Shown here: positions 44,450-54,973 of the stretch, piece by piece
Numbering within the stretch: the stretch's first letter is position 1
Layout of the letters: the number at the start of each line of letters is the position of its first letter
Source of the DNA: Stachybotrys elegans
Taxonomy: Eukaryota; Ascomycota; Sordariomycetes; Hypocreales; Stachybotryaceae
Assembly: GCA_020746835.1 (NCBI GenBank)
Contig: JAGPNK010000003.1
Coordinates: forward strand, 2,604,001-2,668,000
Direction of reading: 5' to 3'
DNA length: 64,000 nt
Notes under the pieces: model-generated
The model's input: the letters and a program-made list of their open reading frames with translations, nothing else
Told to the model about the DNA's origin: nothing
Database searches by the model: none
Made by a program: the position numbers and the translations under genes

Positions 44450-45731
44450 TGAGGCGGTACGATGACGTCTAATGGCTGTTTTGCAATACGGCGACGTACG
44501 GTATATGCATTTCTTTTCAGGAAAGGCAACATAGGACATAAACGGATTGGAGGGACGGCAACAGACACGACGGCATTCGTTTCTTTTGTCGGGAGGGACG
44601 AATTCTTGATATTTTGATACAACCCTTGGCTTTGGCCAGCCCAGGGCGGCATGCATCCCGGACCTGACAGGCGGCGACTCGACCCAGGAACCTAATAGGG
44701 AGGATGAAGGTGGATTCTCATGAGAAATGTCTCGGCGCAGTTCGAGTCGACTGTCTGCTTGGCTTGGGAGCGGAGTTGGGCTGCTGTTTATACCATACCC
44801 TGCTTGGCTGAACCCCCACGAATTGCTATTGCTTATAACCTGCAAGTTTATACACGATGATACTTGTACATATACATAATGAAACTGTGGAAGTAGGTAT
44901 TAGCAACGGATGTATGAATTGATGGCGTGGCGGTTTTTTTACCCAGTCCGACGTGCCCTGCGTTCGGTCCTCAGTGTAGAATATGGTGGGCATGTGCAAC
45001 GTGTCTGAGCCATGTGTGGCCATGTGATTCCGTCTACAACGGCTCATTGCGATAAGATACGGGCAGATCTTTGGGCCCAGATGCATGAATTGATTGGGTA
45101 CATTGTACATACAATCGGGAAAAAGTGATGACGGCATCGCACAGCGAGGGAATGACATGCCCGGAGCTGAATGCTGGCCGCCTTCTCCACATGCCGAATA
45201 TCTATCTGCACATACGCAAGGCACCGAGGCCTAGGAGTGGGTGGAAGGGACTCACCCAAGGTTCTACAGGAAAAATGTACTAAGAGGTACCTCGGGTCGC
45301 CATCAGCTGCCGTGGAATATGTAGGCTGTGCACTGCATCATGTGCCACAGGTAGCTTATGTATGTGACTCAGTGCTGTGTGCACCGCCTCGTGGCCCAGG
45401 GCTCCTTTTTAGCTTCTGAAGGGGTACCTACCTGTACTAATTTCGTCGTCATACTACCTTGTACACCTACGCAAGGGGAGGCCAAACACCACCGAACCTT
45501 GGCAACGGCCTTTCAAATTGAGCCCCTCCCCTGCCATTTTGACTGGGGACATTACGTTTTTTACTTCGTCTCGTTTGTCCATTACCGACACATCTCGCCC
45601 GCCATCGATACTCGAACCTCGGTCTTAACGAACGGTCACGACGATTAATTTCGAGATAAATACGAGAAAACAACAAAAAGAGAATAAAGGGGGTGAATAG
45701 ACAACCGCATCGACTCTTTTCTCCTCGTGTT
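44450..45731. promoter_or_regulatory. Intergenic region upstream of phosphatidylserine synthase
   Basis: 1.28 kb lie between two tandem genes. GGTACCTACCTGTAC at 45423-45437 is another copy of the TAGGTA-type motif. No coding frame here is convincing. Confidence 0.45.
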
Positions 45732-46703
45732 ATGTCCAGACGATCCACCGCCATGCCGGCCACCTCCAACAGCAGTGTCTCCAAAGACACGCCTGCCCAG
45801 CCTGGTATGCCTTCACCCTCCCCACGGTCGCCGAGGCGGCATGCCGTTGCATTTTTTCTCTCTTTCCATCGCTAACGACGGGTTGTACAGCTGTCGACAA
45901 GCAGAAGATGCTGCTCTCCTCGGACGTGGGCCACTTCTCGCTGCTCCGGGCACTGCACCTCGCCGACCTCATCACGCTGCTGAACGGTACGCCACCGCAC
46001 GGAACAGATAGGTAGCCCTGGCTGGCACGGTTGCTGACAATGCGGCGCGTTAGGCTTCTGCGGCGTCATGTCCATCGTATCGTCCCTCCGCTACTGCCTC
46101 GGCGACCCGAACGACTACGACAATGTCTGGACCGCGCTCATCTTCCTCCCGTTCGGCTTCTTCTTCGATGCGTTTGACGGCAAGGTGGCCCGCTGGAGGG
46201 GGAAGAGCAGCCTGATGGGGCAGGAGCTCGACTCCCTCGCTGACTTGGTATGGCCTTTTGCATTTCCTATACGCACATTGGGCGGTGGATAGGAGGAGGC
46301 GAAGCGGACTCGGTGCTAACCCTTTTGCTTGCAGATCTCCTTCGGCGTAGCCCCCGCCATGGTGGCCTTCACCATTGGCTTCCGCTCCAATGTCGACACG
46401 CTCGGTCTTGCGTTCTACGTCCTGTGCGGCCTCACGCGCCTCGCCCGCTTCAACGTCACCGTCTCCGTGCTGCCCAAGGACGCCACCGGCAAGAGCAAGT
46501 ACTTTGAAGGAACCCCCATCCCCACGTCCCTGGCCATGGACGGCGTCATGGCCTACTGGGTCTACCAGCGCTGGACCCTCGACAGCCTTCCCTTTGGCGT
46601 GTGGCTCGAGGGCTCGGCGCTCGAGTTCCACCCGGCAATCCTCTTCTTTGTCGTACACGGCTGCTTGATGACGAGCAAGAGCATCCGTCTGCCCAAGCCG
46701 TAG
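45732..46703 (+). CDS. CHO1: CDP-diacylglycerol-serine O-phosphatidyltransferase (phosphatidylserine synthase)
   Basis: This enzyme makes phosphatidylserine from CDP-diacylglycerol and L-serine in the endoplasmic reticulum, the entry to the de novo PE/PC pathway. Four exons (45732-45804, 45891-45986, 46054-46247, 46335-46703) give 243 residues, slightly shorter than yeast Cho1 (276). The CDP-alcohol phosphatidyltransferase signature DG(x)2AR(x)8G(x)3D(x)3D is complete: [10 protein letters not shown] followed by GQELDSLAD. Hydrophobic helices include [22 protein letters not shown] and [10 protein letters not shown]. Introns split codons at QPG/A and NG/FCG, which restores the conserved [20 protein letters not shown]. 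The first in-frame ATG is 45732. A 22-residue Ser/Thr-rich N-terminus precedes the conserved part. Confidence 0.94.
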
Positions 46704-47443
46704 AGCAGCCGGCCTCGACCATATCTAATCAATGATGGGGGGGATGATGACTGCATGTGGAAGAGCATATGTACTTACCTGCTATGGCTCGACGAACGGG
46801 GGGGACAAGCGCGCGTGGGGGAGCTATGCGGTGAAGGGTATACGAGAGATGAATTGTCTTTGCTCGGCTTCGGGTTTCTGAATATTGTGCTTGGGCGAGA
46901 GACGGATCAGGCTTCGCCGTGGAAACAAAATGATCATGATACCCGACTACTTCGGTTGAAATATATCTACTATTCCTTGATGCTGAAGGATACACTGTGT
47001 GCATGAAATAGTTGTGACAAGATCCCTGGTATCGAAAACCACGTCTCGACAAACTCGTCCAACCGCCTCTTGGTAGCAGTCGTTTTATATACCAGCCATA
47101 CACGTCACATATCCTCACCAAGCGTTCACCCACGTTCCCTTAGTAGTGTACCGGCCAAATAATTTCAGACGCGGAACGGACAAGTAGGTGAAAAAAGATG
47201 ATTCCAATAAATAAAAAAATAAACGTCAGAGCCGCCGTAGAACGCCGTATCCTTGACACATACACGTCTCGCACATAATGCGATGCAAGCCACCCCCCGT
47301 CTTTCCCCCCACGAAAATTCGGTACCGGGGAGGATCTCCTCTCTTTGTTCTCGTCTTTTTTGTTGTGTGTGTGTTTTTTTCTTGTCTTTGCCCTTCTTCT
47401 CATTCTTTTCCGGTCCTCCTTGCTCGCGAAGAGGGGAGGGGTT
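46704..47443. other. Convergent 3' intergenic region, PS synthase / GAR1
   Basis: 740 bp hold the two 3' untranslated regions. A T/A-rich patch with AATAAATAAAAAAATAAA near 47205-47222 could supply polyadenylation signals for the minus-strand GAR1 gene. No gene is seen. Confidence 0.45.
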
Positions 47444-48265
47444 CTACCTGCCTCCCCTGCTGAAGCCGCCGCGGCCACGACCACCGCCTCCTCCACGGCC
47501 GCCGAAGCCGCTGCCGCTGAAGCCGCTGCCGCCGCGACCGCCGCCGAAGCCGCCACCGCGACCGCCTCCCCTGCTGAAGCCGCCGCCGCGACCACCTCCG
47601 CCACGACCGCCGCCGAAGCCGCGACCACCGCCGCGACCTCCTCCGCGGGGGCCGCCTCGGGAGCCGCCGCCGGCGCGCTTGGGCTTGGGGGCACCGGGCG
47701 GGGGCTTGGGCTTGGGCATGAAGTACTCAAAGGGGAGCGTCTTTGCGCCGTCGATGTAGAACTTGTCGCCCTCCTTGAAGGAGGTGGCCTGGATGCCCTC
47801 GGTGGGCTTGATGGTGAAGTAGACCTGGTTGATGGGGCCGAGCACCTCGTCGACCTTGCCAATGGCCGTCTTGTTCTCGAGGAAGATCTGCGCGTTGAAC
47901 TGCGGGATCTTGGGGTTGATGGACTCGCAAACCATCTCGCCCTCGCATGCGTGCATGAACTTGCCCATTTCTATGTAGCAGAGCTGTGCGTTAGTAATGC
48001 CTCTCTCTACATCTCTCTGTGTCTCTAGGATTGCCATTGCTCAAGGCCAGGGAGCTTTGTTCGAGGGGAGAGGGGGATGATCGTACCGATGACAGTCGCC
48101 GGAGGACCAAAGTCTCGCTTCTGGAAGCCGCCGCCGCGACCTGTGCGCAACCCATTGTCAGCTCATCAAGCCAATTCCCTCTGAATTGGACCACATACCA
48201 CCGCCGCGTCCACCAAAGCCGCCGCCGCCGCCACGACCGCCGCGAGAGCCGCCTCGGAAAGACAT
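47444..48265 (-). CDS. GAR1: H/ACA ribonucleoprotein complex subunit GAR1
   Basis: GAR1 is a nucleolar core protein of H/ACA snoRNPs, needed for rRNA pseudouridylation and pre-rRNA processing. Three exons (48265-48199, 48140-48087, 47970-47444) give 215 residues, close to the usual length. The layout is classic: an N-terminal GAR domain ([14 protein letters not shown]), a central beta-barrel ([20 protein letters not shown], then [20 protein letters not shown] and [20 protein letters not shown]), and a long C-terminal RGG tail. Both introns lie in the N-terminal third, the first inside the GAR domain. The Gly codons form a GGC/GGT-rich quasi-repeat that makes opposite-strand frames look open. 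It shares a 570-bp divergent promoter with CTP synthase. Confidence 0.96.
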
Positions 48266-48834
48266 GATTGCTGATAGCTACCGCCTTGGAGTCGTCGGAA
48301 AGAGAGATTGTGCGGGTTCCCCAATTGCAAAAAAAAGGGAGGGAGAGATTTTGCGAGGTTTGGCTTCTGCCCGAGCTGGTGATGATTGCAACTTTACACC
48401 CACACAAACTTTTTTTTTCCTTCCTCTCCAGCCTTGGAAAATTTCGAGGCTTTGCCTGTTTTGCCGGAACGCAAGCCACACTGTGGCTGCTATCTGGCAG
48501 GGGGGGACAAGCTTTCCGATTGGCCTCTGGGAGGGGAGCTTCTGCCTGGCGGAACAACTTTTTGGCGGGGCAGGTGGTCTTAAAAGGCGCTGCAAGGTGG
48601 GGTGGTAGTGGGTCGTGATTGGCCAACCATGTTGCCTAACGCGTCAAAAACTTTTCCGGATTGGGGCGCGTGAATCGGCTTTCCACCTTTGAAAACTCGA
48701 GGCGGCCAGACACATCCCACCTCTTCTTCTTTGCTGCCAAGGCCTGTCAGTAAAACTTCTATTTTTTCCCTTGCTGGCAGAGTTTATTTTGTGTTGCTCG
48801 TCAACAGTCAGAGGCCCGTTGAGAAATCGTCAAG
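48266..48834. promoter_or_regulatory. Bidirectional promoter, GAR1 / CTP synthase
   Basis: 569 bp separate two divergent start codons of ribosome-biogenesis and nucleotide genes. Two ATTGG (CCAAT-box) elements occur at 48519-48523 and 48618-48622, and an ACGCGTCA element at 48639-48646. No gene lies between. Confidence 0.55.
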
Positions 48835-51649
48835 ATGCGCGTCGTTCTTGTCAGCGGTGGAGTCATCTCCGGTGTTGGAAAAGGTGCGTCGCGGGGTCTT
48901 TTTTTCTTTTTCTTTTCTCTTTCTTTTACTTTTTATTTTATTTTAATCTTTCTTGTTGCTTGGTTTTCTGATCCGGCCATGTCTTGTTACCATGCTTTGT
49001 CTTGTATTAATGCGATAACCTGAACGCTCCGTAACTAATATGGCCTTCATTCACAGGAATCATTGGTATGACGATTCATAAGATCCTCGTGAACTGAACC
49101 TGCCACTGACGCTCCTCGTGCCCAAAGCCAGCAGCGCTGGTCTCCTTCTCAAGACACTGGGTCTTCGTGTGACGGTATATTTTGTCGCAGCGCATTGTAT
49201 TTCCTCCAATTTGCTAATATCCCGTATCGTAGGCTATGAAGCTTGACCCTTATCTCAACACAGATGCCGGACTCTTGAACCCCCTCGAGTAAGTGTCCAG
49301 GCAGGCATGTGATACGCACGGGGTTGCTGATAGTTGTAATCAGGCATGGTGAATGCTTCGTCTTGGCCGATGGAGGCGGTAAGATGATCCTCCAGCGTAA
49401 TCCTCCCCGAGATGCCATGCTCATCACTTGCAGAAACCGATCTGGACCTCGGCAACTACGAGAGGTCAGTCCTGTGAGCCTGCAGCACTGTCGACAGCGC
49501 CTTTGACACCTTGATTAGGTACCTGGGTATCCAGCTGAGCAATGAGAGTAACATGACCACCGGCAAGATTTACAAGCTGGTCATTGTACGAGATCCCTCG
49601 CTCTTTGATAAGCCTCGAAATGGCTAATGATTTGTAGGAGAAGGAACGCCGCGGCGATTATCTGGGCAAGAGTACGAGGCCATTCCAACTAGGGTCCGAA
49701 ACAGACGTCGAACCAGAGTTGTGTCCCATCTCGCCCATGAACGCGGCTAACCCCTGCCAACAGCTGTCCAGGTTGTTCCTCACATCACCGATGCCATGCA
49801 GGCGTGGATCGAGCGAGTTGCCAAGATTCCCGTAGACGACTCGGGAGAGGAGCCCGACGTTTGCATTAGTATGACTCCATTTCTTCTCCTCTGTGAAAGA
49901 ACTTTATTAACATGCTGTAGTTGAGCTGGTATGTTGCGGTACGGATCGTGCTTGGGAGGCGGTTGCTAATCATATCCTCCTTGCGAACAGGGTGGTACAG
50001 TCGGGTATGTTGCCCTCAGCCACATCTATTGGCGGTGGAACTTGGCATGACCTTTGGGTCTGCGGAATTGGAGCTCAGACTGACCTGAACTACAGAGACA
50101 TCGAGTCTATGCCCTTCATCGAGGCTTTGGTGCAGCTCCGCCATAGGCTGGGCCGTGAGAACTTCTTCAGCATCTCGGTCTCATACGTTCCCATCATCAA
50201 TGGAGAGGAGAAGACCAAGCCAACTCAGCACGCCATCAAGCAGATGCGAAGCGCCGGTTTGATACCCGACATGGTAAGCTCTCTTCTTCCTCTTATAGCC
50301 GGGCCAGCATGATGACCCTCGTTTCTTCCAGATCGCCTGCCGATGTGAGCGATTGCTCGACGACGCCACCATCCAGAAGATTGCGCGCAGCTGTCAAGTC
50401 GAGTACGAGCAGGTAGTTGGCGTGCGTGACATGGAGACCATCTACCAGGTCCCCCTCCTCCTTGAGCAAGAAGGCCTCCTCAAGATCCTCCAGAAGGGTC
50501 TGGCCCTCGACAAGGAGCCCCTGACGCCCGCCAGAGTCCAGAAGGGCCAGGAGCTGTGGGGTCTGTGGAAGAAGACGGTCATTCCCGAGATTCACCTGCC
50601 CCCCGTCAACATCGCGCTGGTCGGCAAGTACGTGTCTCTCGACGACGCCTACCTGTCCGTGCGGAAATCCCTCGAGCACTCGGCCATGCGCTGCAAGCGC
50701 AAGCTGAACCTCTACTCCGTCGACTCGGAGCACCTGGAGCACGACATGCAGCAGAAGGATCCCACCAAGTACCACAACGCGTGGAAGGCCATCTGCGAGG
50801 CACAAGGCATAATAGTCCCTGGTGAGTAGTGTGGTTGGAGGCGAGAGGAGGAAAAAGAAATTATCAAGACATTGGGCTGACGATGATGGTTTAGGCGGCT
50901 TCGGCTCTCGAGGAATTGAGGGAATGATTGAGACGACAAAGTGGGCTCGCCAGCGCAAGGTGCCTTTCCTGGGTATCTGCCTGGGCATGCAAGTCGCCGT
51001 CATCGAGTACGCCCGCAACATCCTGGGATACAAGGAGGCGACGTCCGAGGAGATTTCCGCCCACGCCGAGCACAAGGTCGTCATCTTTATGCCCGAGGGC
51101 TCCAAGGAGTAAGCCCACCAGCTCTTCATCTGGCGAACCACAAATGCTAACGTAGTTGTCCACAAAGGCAAATGGGAGGTACGATGCGCCTGGGCACCAG
51201 GACGACACACTTCAAGCCCGGCACCGAGTGGAGCAAGCTCCGCGCCATGTATGGCGGCGCCGAGGTTGTCGAGGAGCGACACCGACACCGCTACGAAGTG
51301 AACCCCCAGTACATCGAGGAGCTCGAGGCCGCCGGCCTGAACCTAACCTCGCTCGACTCCCTGGGCGTCCGTGTCGAGTCCATCGAGCTCAAGGACCACC
51401 CCTTCTTCGTCGGGTACGTCTCTTGGTTTCTTCCCCCCACTGCACTGCTTTCTGTTCTCCATGTTTTACTGACAGTGGTTTGATTTTAGCCTGCAAGCCC
51501 ACCCAGAGTTCACGAGCAAGGTGCTCAGCCCGTCGCCCGCCCTGCTGGGCTTCGTGGCCGCGAGCTCCGGCTGCCTGGACGAGATGATAGAACAGGCGCG
51601 CAACAAGACGGAGGGAGGTGACGGAAAGACTAACGATTCTCTTTTCTAA
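48835..51649 (+). CDS. URA7: CTP synthase (UTP-ammonia ligase, glutamine-hydrolysing)
   Basis: This makes CTP from UTP, ATP and glutamine. I reconstruct 16 exons: 48835-48883, 49057-49065, 49128-49174, 49233-49288, 49344-49378, 49434-49464, 49519-49585, 49638-49671, 49764-49868, 49921-49928, 49991-50004, 50096-50273, 50332-50821, 50895-51108, 51168-51413 and 51490-51649. They give 580 residues, normal for eukaryotic CTP synthase. Every junction keeps frame and restores conserved text: [46 protein letters not shown] and IELGGTVGDIESMPF. The glutaminase domain has the nucleophile Cys403 (FLGICLGMQ) and His532/Glu534 (AHPEF). Exons 2, 10 and 11 are only 9, 8 and 14 nt. The C-terminus is Lys/Asn/Ser-rich. 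Fungal CTP synthase is phosphorylated and forms filaments, but nothing here shows that directly. Confidence 0.95.
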
Positions 51650-52151
51650 GATTGAACTTTGCTTTTTATAGACGATGAAATTAGACGGTAATAAAAGGTG
51701 TCACGTTCGAATTCAGCAAACTGGAACAAACAGTCCGGCTGCTCTGGGGCCAATATGCATATATCTGCCTGACGCCGTTGTGGTGCCGAGGAAGTCTGTA
51801 CATACGCCGCATGGCTTTGCAATGGAGAGACATGAGATAACATTAATAAAATGGCTAGCGAGGGTCATACTTTCATAAACCACTGTACAGGAACGCCGGG
51901 TTGGCATTTTTAACTTGCCTCCATCTTCCATCCCCTCTCCTCAACCGACCATCTTTCCTTGTGCCGCAGTCTTGGAGCAAAAACACAACCCAACTTTGAA
52001 ACGAGACAACTTAGGGGAGGGGAATTCCGCAAAGAAACATCACAGTCAAAGGAAACATGACCGACAATAGCCAAGTGGAAATGACAAAACGAGAAAAATA
52101 GTACAGCAAAACGTCGAGGCAGCACACACGGAGCCGGTACAGACCCGAACT
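51650..52151. other. Convergent 3' intergenic region
   Basis: About 500 bp lie between the CTP synthase and SLM-like stop codons, holding both 3' ends. No gene is seen. Confidence 0.45.
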
Positions 52152-54973
52152 CTATGCAGCGCTTCCCTTGGGGAAACCGCCGGGGATGTGAAGATTGGAG
52201 ATGGTGTCCGTCCTCCCCGAGTCAAATGGTGGTCGCACTGGCGCTGGCACTGGCGCCGAGTCGTCGCTCAGAATGGAACTGTTGATAGTGGGCGCCAAGG
52301 GGGAGGGCAGGCCAGGTGCTGTTCGAGGAGTTGACACGATTTCCCTCTCCTGGGTAGATTCCGACTTGGGAAATCCGCCAGCATTCATGGCAACAAAATT
52401 AACGGGACCGCCGTTCACAGCTTGCTTGGGAAAAGAGCTGTCATGCGTCTCGCCATCTGCCAGCTCCTGCCCGGCACTGCCGTCGAAGTAATTACCGGCA
52501 TTAACGCCTCGAGGATCATATCCGCTATCGTTGTAGTCCCGAGTGTAGTCGGTGTGCTGGTACCTGCCGGCTGCGACGACCGGGACATAATGCTCCGAAA
52601 TTGGGGGTGGCGTATGGTGTGCATCTTGCACGGGCTCACTGGTGTAAGGGTTCACCCCGTCGTTCTGAGCTTCGTAATTGGCGACAGCGGCCTGCGAATG
52701 GAAAGCTTCGATAGGTGTTCCATTGGTTTCTCCATAGCCCTGGGCGTACGATTCATCGTGTTGATAGTCTCCGCGGGTCGTGACCAAGGGCGGAATGTTG
52801 GCGGCAGCTATCACTGGAGGGTTGACAGCCGGTTCCTGGTTTCCGGAGCTTAGACTAGAAGGCGAATGAGGGGCCTGTAAGCCTCGCTGTGCATTGACTT
52901 GGATATCAGATGGGAACCGCCCACCTGGTTGAGATCGCCGGGACGCCGCGTCTTGCTTGGGGGCCGGGTTGACATCGATCTGGGAGGAGGCCGAGAAGGG
53001 CTCGTCGTCGTCTTCGTCGTCGAGGCCGTCACTACTAGCAGAGCGACGCGAGGATTGACTCAAGCTACGGGAATGGCTGCGGACGAACTGGCTGCGCTCC
53101 TCGGGCGTCTTCTCCGTGAGGGCCTTGATGTCGTCGTACCAGGCCATCATGGTGTCGTGGCTTTCGGCTCGGAAAACCCAAGTGTGCCCTCGGTGCATGG
53201 TTCCTGTTTGGCGTCCCTTGAGGATGAACTTGTTGGAGGATCCTCCCTCGGTTGAATGTGATCCTAGCTTCTGGTCTGGCAGGTAGAGAGACATGACCGG
53301 GGCTTGCGCCTTGTCCGCCGACTTGAATTCGTGGAGATGAGTAGTAGAAAGTACATACCTGGGATCGTTAGTGTGTTGCTTTCCAAGGTGCCGACGAGAA
53401 TTGCACTTACCAGCCAGCAGTGTAGCTCTTGAGGTATTTGCTCTTTCTCTCCAGTAGCCCAGCGCGGATCTCCTGGGCTGCAATGTGTTCTTGCCCGGGG
53501 TAATGGATCTGCTCCGGTGATCGAAGAGGGATCGAGGGATCCACGAATTGGTTGTCGTTCGTGACGAAGTGATCCCACTCGTGGTCCTTGGGCATGGAAA
53601 TAGGGCCTTCCCGAAGCTCTTCGACAACACCGTATGCATTATCGGCCTCTCGCTTGAGAATGCCGGCGTAAGCATTGTATGCTTTCTGAATTTCACCGAC
53701 GACAATCGACTCCAGCTCACGACCAGAGCTTTCCAGGTTGAGATAAGCCTGCGAGGTGATGAGACATGAATGACGATGCAAGTCCTCGGATGCTTACCTG
53801 ATGCAGATAGTTCTCTTCGTCCAACTGCCGGTCTACTTGCCGATCAACTGCCAGTCGCAGCAAGTATGGGTCCTGTCGTCCCGTGGTGGCCGAAGAATCC
53901 ATCTCATTCTTGCCCAGTACGTCAGCCAGGGCATTAACAGCCTTGCGGGTGTTGTCCATCTCGCGGTCGACCGAGTTTTTGAAATCTCCAGACAGGCTCT
54001 TGATCTCCTTGATCTTTTGCTGCAAATCGCTTCGCAGGCCCGTGAGAGCCAGGATGACATCCTCCTCGATCTCCTTGGCCTTGTTTGCCTCCAGAATCGC
54101 ATTCTTGTTGTATGTGCGCAGGAGCTGCAGGGCGTCATCTATGCCTCCGGAGGTGAGGAAACCGGGAGGGGTGGTGAGGTTGTTGGAGACGTTTGCCAGC
54201 TTCAAGAGATTCTTGGCTCTGAGCTCGTAATGGGTCTGGATCTCTCGGAAGTAGGCGATCAGGTCTTTGAGAACCTTTCTCCAGGCTAGAAGGAGAGGGG
54301 CAGGTTAGCTTGATTCAGTGCGACACGACAAGACTGCGCGCCAGGCGGTGTTAGGGTGAGTGATTGTAGACGTACATTGAAACCTGGTGGAGAGCACCTC
54401 GGTGGGATTGCCCGAGGTAGGAATTGGGCAGTAGAATGCGCTGTGAGCCTCGTCGGGATCGGAGGCTGAATTGAGGGCAAGACTCTTGACGCTACCGGCG
54501 CGGAAGCTGCGACGGCTGCCGCTGCGCCTGAGGCTACCAGATCGCCGGGACGAATTCCTCTTCTTCAAGGTGTTTCCGCGAGATGGGAGGTGTATCTGCT
54601 GGTGGACGCCGGCGTCGGCGTCGACAGCATGGCCATTGCCGTTCTGCGAGGTTGTCGCAATGTTTTGCTGGTCGTCGCCAGCGACGTAGCTCCTGACCGA
54701 GGCGGAGCGCTGCATCTTGGAGCCGTGGTGACCGTCAATGATGGAGCTTCCGCGCTGGCTGGCGTCCCACTCCTCGGTGAATCGACCGCCGGCGTAGTGA
54801 TTGGGGGGCTCGAGGGAGGAGGAGTCGGTGGGCGGCTGCTCGTTGTAAGGATACTGCTGATCCTGGTGATAGTTGTTAAGATGCTGCTGATGCTGCTGGT
54901 AGGCCGTGTGGGCGTTGGCGTTGCGGTATGACGATGCTTGAGAGGCGGGCAGGTTCTGTGACGGCAACTCCAT
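52152..54973 (-). CDS. SLM1: SLM1/SLM2-like protein (BAR-type coiled region plus PH domain), TORC2 effector
   Basis: Slm proteins bind PI(4,5)P2 at eisosomes and recruit TORC2 to Ypk kinases to control membrane stress and actin. Four exons (54973-54376, 54285-53798, 53748-53411, 53358-52152) give 876 residues. Residues 1-180 are Gln/Asn/His/Ser-rich with an Arg/Ser cluster (NSSRRSGSLRRSGSRRSFR). A helical BAR-like region follows at about 200-440 (SWRKVLKDLIAYFREIQTHY, then GIDDALQLLRTYNKNAILEA). A PH domain at about 463-570 includes SKYLKSYTAGWYVLSTTHLH and TWVFRAESHDTMMAWYDDIK; an intron splits its Trp codon. The C-terminal 300 residues are disordered. The frame is open for about 70 codons upstream of 54973, but the start at 54973 (MELPSQNLP) is the first convincing ATG. 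Confidence 0.92.

Noticed and set aside
47345..48028. Open plus-strand frame rich in Ala/Thr/Glu opposite GAR1
   Set aside because: It is the mirror of the GAR1 Gly/Arg repeat and GAR1 is certain on the other strand.
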